Assembly (NCBI RefSeq): GCF_014642835.1
Contig: NZ_BMJA01000001.1
Location: forward strand, 2,080,943 to 2,144,942
Direction of reading: 5' to 3'
Length of the DNA: 64,000 bases
Source of the DNA: Dyella nitratireducens
Lineage (GTDB): Bacteria; Pseudomonadota; Gammaproteobacteria; Xanthomonadales; Rhodanobacteraceae
Under the pieces are notes generated by a model. It saw only the letters and a program-made list of their open reading frames with translations. It ran no database searches and was not told the DNA's origin. The position numbers and the translations under genes were made by a program. Shown here piece after piece: positions 27,639 through 36,977 of the stretch. Position 1 is the stretch's first letter. Each line of letters starts with the position of its first letter.

Positions 27639-28436
27639 ATGACAAAACACGAACACCGCATGATGCGGCACCCGATCGCGATCCGCCGGCTGGAAGTGCT
27701 GAGCGCAAAGCGCATGACGCCGCACATGCAGCGGATTACCTTACAGGGCGATGCATTGCACGGCTTCGTCAGCGCTTCGCCCGACGATCACGTCAAGCTC
27801 CTGCTCCCCAATGAAGATGGGGAGCTGGTGTTTCCCACGCCCGGTCCGAATGGCCCTGAATTTCCTCCCGGCGTGAAACCATCGCCGATGCGCGACTACA
27901 CACCGCGCGAACACGATGCCATTCGCCATGAATTGATCATCGATTTCGTGCTGCACGGCGATGGGCCTGCGTCGATCTGGGCGGAAAACACCAAGCCTGG
28001 ACAACAGATCGGCGTGGCCGGACCACGTGGCTCGTTTGTCGTTGCCGAGGATTTCGACCATTACGTACTGATTGGCGATGAAACCGCCCTGCCCGCCATC
28101 GGCCGCCGCCTGGATGAGATGCCGGCAGGTGCACACGTGGTGGCGCTGATCGAGATTCCCGAACGGGCCGACCGGCAGCCGTTGGGTTCGCAGGCTGATT
28201 TCGAAGTGACCTGGCTGGAACGCGATGGTGTCGATGCGGCCAGCAGCGATTTGCTGGAAACCGCGTTGCGCGAATTGCCGGCGTTGCCGGGTGATACGTT
28301 CTATTGGATTGCGGCCGAATCGCGCCGGGTGCGGATGATGCGGCGTTATCTGGCGGAGGAACGTGGCGTGCCGAAGGAATGGATTCGTGCGACGGGGTAT
28401 TGGAAGGCGGATGGGAATGACGATGAGGAGGATTGA
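27639..28436 (+). CDS. yqjH: Siderophore-interacting FAD-dependent ferric reductase (YqjH/ViuB-like)
   Basis: The protein has 265 residues. The N-terminal FAD-binding barrel has RRLEVLSAKRMTPHMQRITLQGDAL and RDYTPREHD (R-x-Y-T-x-R, the FAD contact). A C-terminal NAD(P)H-binding-like domain follows (YVLIGDETALPAIGRRL; FYWIAAESRRVRMMRRYLAEERG). Family members reduce ferric chelates in the cytoplasm to release iron. It is translated right after the yqjI-like gene, so it is presumably repressed by that regulator and tied to iron/nickel balance. Confidence 0.92.
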   Translation: MTKHEHRMMRHPIAIRRLEVLSAKRMTPHMQRITLQGDALHGFVSASPDDHVKLLLPNEDGELVFPTPGPNGPEFPPGVKPSPMRDYTPREHDAIRHELIIDFVLHGDGPASIWAENTKPGQQIGVAGPRGSFVVAEDFDHYVLIGDETALPAIGRRLDEMPAGAHVVALIEIPERADRQPLGSQADFEVTWLERDGVDAASSDLLETALRELPALPGDTFYWIAAESRRVRMMRRYLAEERGVPKEWIRATGYWKADGNDDEED

Positions 28437-28466
28437 TGCCTTCCGTCGTGCTCATCCGAAGCGAAT

Positions 28467-28588
28467 CGTCATTCCGGCGAACGCCGGAATCCAGTCAAAT
28501 AACGTGGTGCGCAGCACTCAACATAAAAACATAATGTGTGCTTCGCACGACGTACTTCACTGGATTCCGGCGTTCGCCGGAATGACGA
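28467..28588. repeat. Family C paired palindromic repeat
   Basis: GTCATTCCGGCGAACGCCGG and its inverted copy enclose about 70 bases. It sits in the gap between the convergent yqjH-like and S9 peptidase genes. Confidence 0.9.
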
Positions 28589-28603
28589 GCATGGGGATTA
28601 CAG

Positions 28604-31036
28604 CTAGTTTGAAGCCGCCGGCTTCACCCACGTCTCGAACAACTCATTGATCCGCCGATACTCGTCATACCACGCATCTGCATGCTCGAATTCGTGCCGC
28701 TCCAACGGATACAACGAGATCCAGAAATTCTTCTTGTGCAGCTCGACGAAGCGCTGATACAGGCGGATCGAATCGCTGGCCATGACGTTGTTGTCGATCA
28801 GGCCGTGATTGATCAGTAGCGGATCGCGCAGATTCGCCGCATACGTGATCGGCGAACTGACCTTGTACGCCTCCGGATCAAGCTCTGGCCGGTTGAGGAT
28901 GTCGGCAGTGTATGGGTCGTTGTACGTCACCCAGTCTGCCGGCGGACGCTGCGCCGCGCCAGCCGCGAATTCACCCGGTGCACGCAGTAGCGCCATCTCG
29001 GTCATGAAGCCGCCATAGCTGCCGCCGTAAATGCCGACGCGCTTGGAGTCGACGCCGTGGTTCTTCACCAGCCAGGCTTTGCCGTCGAGCAGGTCTTCCA
29101 GTTCGGGATGGCCCATTTGCCGGTAGATCGCCGTGCGCCATGCGCTGCCGTAACCTTCGGAAGCGCGGTAATCCATATCCAGCACAACGTAGCCCTCCTG
29201 CACGAGCAGGTTGTTGAACAACTGCTCATGCTGGTAGTACGTGGCGGCTTCTTTCACGTCCTGCAGGTAGCCGGCACCGTGCACGAACAGCACGGCGGGG
29301 CGCGAAGCCTGCGCATCGGTTTCATTCTCAGGGCCATAGTACTTCGCGTAAATCACGCCGGCGCCATGCGAGGAAGGTACTTCCACGATCTTCGGTTCGA
29401 TCCAGTGGTACGCGGTGAACGCAGGTTTCATCGTGTGAGTGAGGTCGCGCGATGTGCCGCCTTCCACGCTTTGCACGGCGAGTTGCGGTAATACGTAGGC
29501 GGACGAATGCAGCACGGCGAGCCGCGTGTCGTCCGGCGACAGCGTGAACTGGTCCATGCCGCCGTATTGCGTGATGCGGCTGAGGTCGCCGCCATTCGAC
29601 GGTACGCGATAAACGTCGTAGCTATACGGCGCCACCTTGTTGGTACGTAGATAAAACCACCGACCGTCGTTGGAGAGCTGCGGCTGGCTCACCTCGAACT
29701 TGCCGGAGGTCAACGCCTTGGCCGCGCCATCCACCGGCTTCACATAAAGCTGCGAATAGCCGCTTTCCTCGCTGAGATACCACAGCGTGCGGTTGTCCTT
29801 GAGCCAGCCGAAGTCGTTGAAGCCCCAGCTGATCCAGGCATCGTTGTGCAAGCGATGCTGCGGCTCCAGTGCGTGATGTGCGAAGTCGACACTGGCAATC
29901 CAGCGATCCTTGTTGTCGACGGCAAGAAATTCCAGCGCGACGTTGCGCCCATCGTCGCTCCACACGATGCCGGGGCTGCCGTTATCCATGGTGTACATGA
30001 TGACCGGCCGTACATCCGGTGCCTTCAGTGCTTTGGCGTCATCGTCCTTGCCGGCCTTCTGCAGTTCGGCGATGGTTTTCGCACGAATGGCTTTCAGCGG
30101 ATCGTCCTTGACGCCGGGCAGATTGTCGGTGGCCAGCGGGTAGGATTTGTGCGTGATGAGGTCGAGCAGCAGCACCGATTGCGGTGCGGGATCGTTGCGG
30201 CCGACGTATTGGCGTGCCGCTTCGGTTTCGGTGTAGCCGGAGTCGGTCACGTAGTGGATCACGTCCGGAGCCTTGCCGTCGTCGTGATGCGCCGGCTGCG
30301 TCAACACCAGCATCCAGCGGCCGTCGGGCGACAACTCGGTGTCCATCAGCTGTGACTTGTCACCGAGATAGAACGGCTGCGGCGCGCGCGTGGGATCGGC
30401 GGCGGCCAGCGTTTGCTCGTTCGCATGCAGCGCATCCTTGTCCTGTTTGTTTTCGCGCAGATCCTTGAACAGGTCGAGCTGCTGCTGGCCGAGCGCATCG
30501 GGCTTCTTGTCGTTCGGATCGTCGGTGAACTTCAGCACCGCGGCCGGCGAGGTAACGCCGCTGGCGATGTCGTAGACGTACCAGTTGTTGGTTTCGCGAA
30601 ACTGCAGCGAGCGGCCATCGGCAGAAAAGCGCGGCGAGGATTCCGGCAGTGCACTGCGCGTAACTTGCGTGCGGCGGCCGCTGCCCAGGTCCACCAGGAA
30701 CACGTCACCGTGAAAGATGTAAGCCGCGCGGCGGTGCGCACGGTCGTACACGGCAGCACCTTCGGCCTTTGCAGTAGCGGCAGCATCGAGCTTGATGTTG
30801 TTGCCGGTGGCAGGATCGACGCGGTAGAGATCGTGTACCGAACTGCCATCGCGCTTGACGCTGTAGTAAAGACTGCGTCCGTCCACGCTCCAGTAGGGAT
30901 TTTCGACTGCCTGCCCCATCCAGTCCGGATTGGCCATGATGGTTTCCAGATCGAGCTTGGGCGACGTCGACGGGGTTTCTGCTGCCACAGGCAGGACGGT
31001 GAGGGCGATCAGACCGGCAAGCAGCAGTCGGCGCAT
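28604..31036 (-). CDS. S9 family dipeptidyl-peptidase IV-like serine peptidase, exported
   Basis: The protein has 810 residues. The signal peptide MRRLLLAGLIALTVLPVAAE is followed by a beta-propeller of TolB/DPP4 type (~60-560). An alpha/beta hydrolase domain has the nucleophile Ser673 in GIYGGSYGGFM, Asp748 in NHGLIDNNVM and a His in ERHEFEHADAW. Such enzymes cut dipeptides or short peptides from N-termini, likely in the periplasm. The ATG at 31036 has GGAG 8 bases upstream. The gene is divergent from a prolyl oligopeptidase with 135 bases between starts, so both may share regulation. Confidence 0.93.
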   Translation of the reverse strand: MRRLLLAGLIALTVLPVAAETPSTSPKLDLETIMANPDWMGQAVENPYWSVDGRSLYYSVKRDGSSVHDLYRVDPATGNNIKLDAAATAKAEGAAVYDRAHRRAAYIFHGDVFLVDLGSGRRTQVTRSALPESSPRFSADGRSLQFRETNNWYVYDIASGVTSPAAVLKFTDDPNDKKPDALGQQQLDLFKDLRENKQDKDALHANEQTLAAADPTRAPQPFYLGDKSQLMDTELSPDGRWMLVLTQPAHHDDGKAPDVIHYVTDSGYTETEAARQYVGRNDPAPQSVLLLDLITHKSYPLATDNLPGVKDDPLKAIRAKTIAELQKAGKDDDAKALKAPDVRPVIMYTMDNGSPGIVWSDDGRNVALEFLAVDNKDRWIASVDFAHHALEPQHRLHNDAWISWGFNDFGWLKDNRTLWYLSEESGYSQLYVKPVDGAAKALTSGKFEVSQPQLSNDGRWFYLRTNKVAPYSYDVYRVPSNGGDLSRITQYGGMDQFTLSPDDTRLAVLHSSAYVLPQLAVQSVEGGTSRDLTHTMKPAFTAYHWIEPKIVEVPSSHGAGVIYAKYYGPENETDAQASRPAVLFVHGAGYLQDVKEAATYYQHEQLFNNLLVQEGYVVLDMDYRASEGYGSAWRTAIYRQMGHPELEDLLDGKAWLVKNHGVDSKRVGIYGGSYGGFMTEMALLRAPGEFAAGAAQRPPADWVTYNDPYTADILNRPELDPEAYKVSSPITYAANLRDPLLINHGLIDNNVMASDSIRLYQRFVELHKKNFWISLYPLERHEFEHADAWYDEYRRINELFETWVKPAASN

Positions 31037-31171
31037 GGGCGGAAACTCCGGGTGCGGAAAATCGGCCAGCATAGCCAAGCGTGCCGCGCTGACAAGCGCC
31101 AAGCGTCCCGTTTCGCTTGGACCTGCGCGCGATATAGGCTGGTTGGTCACTCCATCACAGGACCTTGCGGC

Positions 31172-33277
31172 ATGTCCCTTTTCCTGCGTTGCCTCTCCGC
31201 CTTTGCCCTTGCCGCAACCATGGCGGCCTATGCCGGGGACAGCTCCCAACCCCCTGCTTCACCTACAAAACCCGCTGCCAGCAGTTTGCATGGCGTTACG
31301 GTGAGCGATCCCTATCGCTGGCTGGAAAACGCACAGGACCCTGCCGTGCAAACGTGGATCAAGGCGCAGAACGCACACACCGAAGCGGTGCTTGCGGCGA
31401 TGCCGGATGGCAAGGCGATGACCGAACGCGTGCAGCAACTCGCCATCACCTCAACGACGCGCTCTTCGCCGCTGCTTGCCGGCGGCACGCTGTTCTACAT
31501 GCAGGAAACGCCGCCCCAGCCGCAACCGCAGTTGATGGCGCAGGCTTGGCCGGATGGCAAGGCACGCGTGCTGGTCGATCTGAATGCGGGTGATGGCAAT
31601 ACCGCCATCACCGGTTATTGGCCTTCGCCCAGCGGCCGTTATCTGGCGTACGGCACGGCGGAGGGCGGCAGCGAATTGACCACGCTGCACGTGCTTGATG
31701 TCACCACCGGCAAGACCTTGAGCGACGCCTTGCCCTACGCAGGCGGCGGCACCACGCCGCAAGATGTTGCGTGGGATGCCGATGAGCATGGCTTCGTCTA
31801 CGTGCGCTTTCCGTTGCCGCCAGCAGGTGCCGAGGTACGGCAGTTCGATGCGGCACTGATGCATCACGTGCTCGGCCAGGCCGCCCAGGCCGACGAGGTA
31901 GTGTTCGGCAAGAGCTACTCGAAAGTAGCCGAATATCGCTTGAAAACGTCGCCAGGCGCCAAGCAACTTGCCGTACTCGCCAACATCGGCGATGGCGGCC
32001 CCGCCGAGGTGTATCTGCGCGTCGGCAACGCATGGAAAAAGCTGCTGGGTCACGCAGCCAACGTGCGCAATGCGGCGTGGGTAGGTCAACGCTTGCTGGT
32101 GACGAGCTTTGCTGATGCGCCGCGCGGCAAGCTGCTTGCCATCGATGCGCAAGGCAACGTCACCACCGTGGTACCACAGCGCGAAGGTGCGCTGCAGGAC
32201 ATCGCACCGCTTGCGGATGGTTTTCTGGTGACGCGCAGCTGGGGTCCGGATTGGTGGGCGGAACACTACGACGCCCATGACAATCTCGTTCGCCGCGTGC
32301 CGCTTCCGCAGCACGACATCACCGTTGAAGGTATCGCCGCGGAACAAGGCCAGGATCACGCCCTGATCACCTACGCTGGCTGGACGCTGCCGACGCGCTG
32401 GGGGGATTACGATGCGAAAAGCGGCAGCCTGCATACGGTGTTCGAAGTAAAGCCCGCTGCCGACTACAGCAAGGTGGAAATACATCGCATCGATGGCACG
32501 TCCAAAGATGGCACCACGATTCCGGTCACCGTGCTGATCATGCCCGGCATCACGCCGAACAACCAACGGCCGACCATTCTTTATAGCTACGGCGGCTACG
32601 ACATTCCGATCACCCCGCATTTCATCGGCCCGGAACTGGCCTGGCTGGAACGTGGCGGCGTACTGGCTTTCGCCAATATCCGCGGCGGCAACGAGTTTGG
32701 CCAGGATTGGCATGCGCAAGGCCAGATGCTCAACAAGCAAAATGTGTTCGATGATTTCCATGCGGCCGCGCTGGCGCTATGCGATACGCACTGGACCGAC
32801 CGCGCGCATCTGGGGATTCTCGGCGAGAGCAATGGCGGCCTGCTGATGGGTGCGTCGCTTGTGCAGCATCCCAGCGATTACCGTGCCGTGGTGGCAATGG
32901 TTGGCATCTACGACGTGATCCGCCATGAGACCAACTTCACCAATGGCGCATACAACGTCAGCGAATTCGGCACGGTCAGCGATCCGGCGCAGTTCAAGGC
33001 CACGCTGGCGTATTCGCCGTTGCAGAACGTGAAGCCGCATACCGCGTATCCGGCGGTGTTGATGACCACCGGCGCAAACGATCCGCGTGTGGCGCCATGG
33101 CAGTCACGCAAGTTCACGGCAGCACTGCAGAACACCACCACGTCGGATCAGCCGATCTTGCTGCTGACGCGCATGAATGCGGGGCATGGCATTGGCGCCC
33201 CGTTTAGTCAGCGTGTTGGAAATACGGCGATCATGTTGACGTTCTTTGCGCAGGAGTTGGGGTTGCCTGCACGTTGA
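31172..33277 (+). CDS. Prolyl oligopeptidase family serine peptidase (S9A), exported
   Basis: The protein has 701 residues from ATG 31172, with AGGA 9 bases upstream; the frame is open far upstream but only over shadow sequence. A signal peptide (MSLFLRCLSAFALAATMAAYA) precedes the S9A N-terminal motif VSDPYRWLENAQDPAVQTWI and a seven-bladed propeller. A catalytic domain carries Ser553 in GESNGGLLMG, Asp637 in TTGANDPRVAPWQS and His672 in NAGHGIG. It should cut after proline in short peptides. Divergent from the DPP4-like gene; followed by a family A repeat. Confidence 0.94.
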   Translation: MSLFLRCLSAFALAATMAAYAGDSSQPPASPTKPAASSLHGVTVSDPYRWLENAQDPAVQTWIKAQNAHTEAVLAAMPDGKAMTERVQQLAITSTTRSSPLLAGGTLFYMQETPPQPQPQLMAQAWPDGKARVLVDLNAGDGNTAITGYWPSPSGRYLAYGTAEGGSELTTLHVLDVTTGKTLSDALPYAGGGTTPQDVAWDADEHGFVYVRFPLPPAGAEVRQFDAALMHHVLGQAAQADEVVFGKSYSKVAEYRLKTSPGAKQLAVLANIGDGGPAEVYLRVGNAWKKLLGHAANVRNAAWVGQRLLVTSFADAPRGKLLAIDAQGNVTTVVPQREGALQDIAPLADGFLVTRSWGPDWWAEHYDAHDNLVRRVPLPQHDITVEGIAAEQGQDHALITYAGWTLPTRWGDYDAKSGSLHTVFEVKPAADYSKVEIHRIDGTSKDGTTIPVTVLIMPGITPNNQRPTILYSYGGYDIPITPHFIGPELAWLERGGVLAFANIRGGNEFGQDWHAQGQMLNKQNVFDDFHAAALALCDTHWTDRAHLGILGESNGGLLMGASLVQHPSDYRAVVAMVGIYDVIRHETNFTNGAYNVSEFGTVSDPAQFKATLAYSPLQNVKPHTAYPAVLMTTGANDPRVAPWQSRKFTAALQNTTTSDQPILLLTRMNAGHGIGAPFSQRVGNTAIMLTFFAQELGLPAR

Positions 33278-33280
33278 TGC

Positions 33281-33358
33281 CGTAGGTTGGGGTGCAAACC
33301 CCAACATTGTCGCGTTGATCGAGATGGCGATGTTGGGGTTTGCACCCCAACCTACGCA
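33281..33358. repeat. Family A paired palindromic repeat
   Basis: CGTAGGTTGGGGTGCAAACC and its inverted copy enclose about 28 bases. It begins 4 bases after the prolyl oligopeptidase stop and ends about 20 bases before the end of the convergent GlxA-type gene. Confidence 0.92.
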
Positions 33359-33378
33359 GTGTGCGCGTGATTACTGCA

Positions 33379-34323
33379 TCAAAGTCCGCGAAACTCGCGT
33401 CGATACATGGAGGGCGTCGTATTGAACGCCACCCCGAAATGTTGGCGCATCGACAATGCTGTGCCAAACCCTGTGCGTTCGGCAATGCGCTCGATCGGTT
33501 GATCGGTGGTTTCCAGCATGCGCTGCGCCAGACTGAGGCGCTGCGATAGCAACCATTGGCCCACCGTGGTGCCGGTGTGCTGGCGAAAATGGCGGGTGAA
33601 ACTGCGCCGGCTCATCAACGCACGTGCGGCCAGCGAATCGAGCGTATGTGATTGATCAAGATGCCGCGCAGCCCAGTTGAGGGCTTTCGTGAGCGACGTG
33701 TCGGTGGCCTGGGCGAGCACCGGCTGCTCGATGTATTGCGCCTGGCTGCCCTGCCGATGCGGCGGCACCACCAACGTGCGGGCGATGCGGTTGGTGACCT
33801 CCGCACCGTATTGCCGGCGCACGACATGCAAGCAGCAGTCGATGCCCGCAGCAGTGCCGGCCGAAGTGATGATGTTGCCCTGGTCGACATACAGCACATT
33901 CGGATCGAGCCGCACGTTGGGAAAACGCTGCTTGAACAGCTCCGTCCAGCGCCAGTGGGTGGTGGCGAGTTTGCCATCGAGCACCCCGGCGTCGGCCAGC
34001 ACGAACGCGCCAAGGCAGAGCCCGACGATCGTGGCGCTGCGCTTGTGTGCGCGACGCAACGCAGCAAGCAACGGCTCCGGCGCGGCTTCGCGCGGATTGC
34101 GCCAGGACGGCACGACGATCACATCCGCGTTCGCCAATTCGCGCAAACCGTAGCGTGTGGCAATGCTGAAGCCGCTGGCGGTGCGCAGCTCGCCTGGCTC
34201 GGCAGCACAGACACGCACCTGGAACAACTCTGCCGCCGTTTCCCCAAACACGGCACAAGGCACGGAGAGATGGAACGGACGAATCTGGTCGAAGGCGACG
34301 ATGGCGACTTTGACGGGATGCAT
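33379..34323 (-). CDS. GlxA-type AraC regulator with DJ-1/PfpI domain
   Basis: The protein has 314 residues. Residues 1-170 form a DJ-1/PfpI-like domain (VKVAIVAFDQIRPFHLSVPCAVFGE; TIVGLCLGAFVLADAGVLDGK, with Cys at the nucleophile-elbow position). Residues ~215-310 form the AraC DNA-binding domain (LAARALMSRRSFTRHFRQHTG; ERIAERTGFGTALSMRQHFG). The ATG at 34323 has GGAGGG 6 bases upstream. It is divergent from an isochorismatase-like hydrolase, a frequent GlxA-type arrangement in which the regulator controls the hydrolase (inference). Confidence 0.93.
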   Translation of the reverse strand: MHPVKVAIVAFDQIRPFHLSVPCAVFGETAAELFQVRVCAAEPGELRTASGFSIATRYGLRELANADVIVVPSWRNPREAAPEPLLAALRRAHKRSATIVGLCLGAFVLADAGVLDGKLATTHWRWTELFKQRFPNVRLDPNVLYVDQGNIITSAGTAAGIDCCLHVVRRQYGAEVTNRIARTLVVPPHRQGSQAQYIEQPVLAQATDTSLTKALNWAARHLDQSHTLDSLAARALMSRRSFTRHFRQHTGTTVGQWLLSQRLSLAQRMLETTDQPIERIAERTGFGTALSMRQHFGVAFNTTPSMYRREFRGL

Positions 34324-34453
34324 GGCAGGCCCTCCGGCGGCTTGGCCCGATTCTAACGTTATATGGCAATCAGGCCACTGCCGGTTACGGGGGTCGAAGC
34401 GGAAGATGTGTTCACCGGGAGCGCCGCTCCCTTCTTCACAAGGATATGTAGCC

Positions 34454-35098
34454 ATGAATCAGACGCCTCGCCGTGCACTCATCGTCATTGACGTTCAGAA
34501 CGAATACGTCACCGGTGGCCTGCAGATTCAGTATCCGCCCGTGAGCAGCTCGCTGCACAACATCGGCCGCGCCATGGATGGTGCGCAGGCTGCGGGTATT
34601 CCGGTGATCGTGATCCAGCAGACCTCGCCCGAGGACGCGCCGTTGTTCGCCATCGGGACGAGGGGTTGGGAGCTGCATGAAACGGTGGCCACACGCCTGC
34701 ACGATCACTACCAGCGCAAGTTGCTGCCCAGTGCATTTGCGGGTACCGATGTGGCTGAGTGGTTGGTCCAGCAGCAGATCGACACGCTGACGGTGGTGGG
34801 CTACATGACGCACAACTGCGATGACACCACCGTCAAGCACGCGTTCGATCGCGGCATGCAAGTGGAATTCCTGCACGATGCCTCCGGTACGGTGCCTTAT
34901 GCCAATCGCGCCGGTTTTGCCAGCGCTGAAGAGATCCATCGTGTTTACAGCGTGGTGCAGCAATCACGTTTTGCCGCGGTATTGAGCACCGATGAGTGGC
35001 TGGAGTGCGTGGCTACCGGGCGCGCACCGGAGCGGGATACGATCCATGCGTCGCATCAGCGGGCGCTGGCGTTGTTGGCGCAGGGCGCGGCGGCGTAG
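34454..35098 (+). CDS. Cysteine hydrolase of the isochorismatase family
   Basis: The protein has 214 residues. The catalytic triad is visible: Asp in ALIVIDVQNEY, Lys in YQRKLLPSAF and Cys in VVGYMTHNCDDTT. Members hydrolyse amides such as nicotinamide, or related substrates; the exact one is not readable. ATG 34454 has AAGGA 9 bases upstream. The divergent GlxA-type gene probably regulates it. A strong hairpin follows. Confidence 0.92.
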   Translation: MNQTPRRALIVIDVQNEYVTGGLQIQYPPVSSSLHNIGRAMDGAQAAGIPVIVIQQTSPEDAPLFAIGTRGWELHETVATRLHDHYQRKLLPSAFAGTDVAEWLVQQQIDTLTVVGYMTHNCDDTTVKHAFDRGMQVEFLHDASGTVPYANRAGFASAEEIHRVYSVVQQSRFAAVLSTDEWLECVATGRAPERDTIHASHQRALALLAQGAAA

Positions 35099-35106
35099 TG
35101 CAGGAA

Positions 35107-35142
35107 TGAACCCTCTTCCTTGATACCGCCGGAAGAGGGTTC
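35107..35142 (+). terminator. Hairpin terminator of the isochorismatase-family gene
   Basis: A 13-bp perfect stem (TGAACCCTCTTCC / GGAAGAGGGTTCA) with a loop of about 10 bases lies 9 bases after the stop codon. No T-run follows. Confidence 0.6.
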
Positions 35143-35217
35143 ATCCGAACGAGAGAACAGCGGTCGATGACAGCGGCTGCTACGATTCCGCTTCGCTTCC
35201 CTTTGTTCTGGTCTCCC

Positions 35218-35883
35218 ATGTCCCTGCTGCCTGCCGTCGAAAACGAAACCGCCGCCAACCCTGTCTACAGCATCATCTGGCTGCATGGTCTGGGTGCCGA
35301 CGGCCATGACTTCGCGTCGATCGTGCCGGACCTGGTGTCACCGGAGTGGCCTGCGCTGCGTTTTGTGTTTCCACATGCGCCGGTGCGGCCAGTGACGATC
35401 AACCGTGGCATGGCGACGCGCGCTTGGTATGACATCTACAGCTTCGAGCCCGGCGCGCCACAGGATGAGGCAGGCACACGCGAATCCATCACGCAGGTGG
35501 AGGCGCTGATGGCTCGCGAGCATGAGCGTGGCGTGCCGAGCGAGCGCATTCTGCTGGCAGGTTTCTCGCAAGGCGGTGCCATTGCTTTGGCAGCCGGCTT
35601 GCGCCACCCGCAGAAACTGGCCGGCATCGTGGTGCTTTCCGCCTATCTGCCGATCGCCCATACGCTGGCGGCCGAACGTAGTGCCGCCAATACCGCGGTG
35701 CCGATCTTCTGGGGGCATGGCACGTTTGATCCGGTGGTGGTGCTGCAGCGGGGTGTGGATTCGCGCGCCGCACTGGAAACGCTGGGCTACACAGTGGACT
35801 GGCATACCTATCCGATGCCGCACGCGGTGCATCCGCAAGAGATTGCCGACCTGCGCCGCTGGATCGGCGAACGTCTGCGCTGA
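35218..35883 (+). CDS. Carboxylesterase/phospholipase family alpha/beta hydrolase
   Basis: The protein has about 221 residues. The fold opens with YSIIWLHGLGADGHDF. The catalytic residues are Ser in AGFSQGGAIAL, Asp in GHGTFDPVV and His in YPMPHAVHP, as in Pseudomonas EstB-type carboxylesterases and acyl-protein thioesterases. ATG 35218 is chosen because the family starts near here; an ATG at 35167 is also in frame, and neither has a strong SD. It ends 32 bases before the algZ-like gene and may be its upstream operon partner. Confidence 0.92.
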   Translation: MSLLPAVENETAANPVYSIIWLHGLGADGHDFASIVPDLVSPEWPALRFVFPHAPVRPVTINRGMATRAWYDIYSFEPGAPQDEAGTRESITQVEALMAREHERGVPSERILLAGFSQGGAIALAAGLRHPQKLAGIVVLSAYLPIAHTLAAERSAANTAVPIFWGHGTFDPVVVLQRGVDSRAALETLGYTVDWHTYPMPHAVHPQEIADLRRWIGERLR

Positions 35884-35915
35884 AAAACGCCGGCCGCTGC
35901 GGGCATACTGCGCGC

Positions 35916-36977
35916 ATGCCGGGGACCGCCAACCAACCTTCTTCGCAGCCGCGCAGCCCGCTGCCGGACTTCTGCAGCCTGCCGGTGATCTCGGCACTGC
36001 TGGTGGTGGGTGCGCTATGCGTGACACTCGCCTGGCTTGCGCCGCAAAGCACGCGTGGTTGGCGCGGCTATAGCGTGGGCATGTTGTTCGTGGAATGGGT
36101 GGCGATGGTGATCGGTGTGGCGCTGTGCAAGCTGCGCCCCTGGCTGTTGCGCCTGCCTGGCCTGCTGCCGTATGCGGGCGTATGGCTGGTGATGGTGTTG
36201 ATCGTGATACTGGGCAGTGTCATGGCGCAGTGGATGGACACCATGCTGGAGATGCAGCTGATTCCGGCCGGATCAAACACCTTCGTACGCGACAATGCAT
36301 TGATTGCCGCCCTGCTCGGCGCGGCCATGCTGCGCTATTTCTATGTGCTGGCCGAATGGCAGGCGCGGCTGGCGGCGGTGGCGCATGCCAAGGTCGAAGC
36401 CTTGCAGGCGCGCATTCGTCCGCACTTCCTGTTCAACAGCATGAATACCGTGGCCGCCCTGGTACGCGTGGACCCGGATGCGGCCGAGCGCACGGTGGAG
36501 GATCTTTCCGAGCTGTTCCGCGCGGCATTGGGGCAGGACGATACGCACAACGGCACGCTGGATGAAGAGCTGAAGCTGGTCGATCGCTATCTCGACATCG
36601 AGCAATTGCGGCTGGGAGAGCGCCTGCGCGTGCGGCGCGAAATCCATGATCTGCCGCTGGATGCCTCGATGCCCGTGCTGCTGTTGCAGCCGCTGGTGGA
36701 GAACGCCGTGCGTCACGGTGTGCAGCCATTGCGTGAAGGCGGCGAGGTTGTGCTGCGTGGTACGCGTGACGGCGGCATGATGCGGATCGAGATCGACAAT
36801 CCCTTGGCCGAGACACCGGCCATCGGCGGCAGCGGACATGGCCTGAACAATGTGCGCCAGCGCGTGGCTTATCATTTCGGGCCACGGGCAAGCATGGATG
36901 CGGGGCCGCTGGGGAATCGTTTCGTGGTGACGTTGCAACTTCCCATCGAGATGCGTCATGCGCGTACTGATCGTTGA
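35916..36977 (+). CDS. algZ: LytS/AlgZ-type sensor histidine kinase
   Basis: The protein has 353 residues. Four or five N-terminal TM helices precede a His-kinase domain of the LytS type (RPHFLFNSMNTVAALVRVDP, with the conserved His-F-L-F-N). An HATPase domain follows with LLLQPLVENAVRHGVQP and GHGLNNVRQRV. In pseudomonads AlgZ (FimS) with AlgR controls alginate and type IV pili; that role is only inferred here. The gene overlaps algR by 20 bases, and hemC follows, reproducing the algZ-algR-hemC order. Confidence 0.9.
   Translation: MPGTANQPSSQPRSPLPDFCSLPVISALLVVGALCVTLAWLAPQSTRGWRGYSVGMLFVEWVAMVIGVALCKLRPWLLRLPGLLPYAGVWLVMVLIVILGSVMAQWMDTMLEMQLIPAGSNTFVRDNALIAALLGAAMLRYFYVLAEWQARLAAVAHAKVEALQARIRPHFLFNSMNTVAALVRVDPDAAERTVEDLSELFRAALGQDDTHNGTLDEELKLVDRYLDIEQLRLGERLRVRREIHDLPLDASMPVLLLQPLVENAVRHGVQPLREGGEVVLRGTRDGGMMRIEIDNPLAETPAIGGSGHGLNNVRQRVAYHFGPRASMDAGPLGNRFVVTLQLPIEMRHARTDR

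Noticed and set aside
30413-31171. Long N-terminal extension of the prolyl oligopeptidase frame
   Set aside because: It covers the divergent peptidase gene antisense and has no SD; the ATG at 31172 opens a clean signal peptide.
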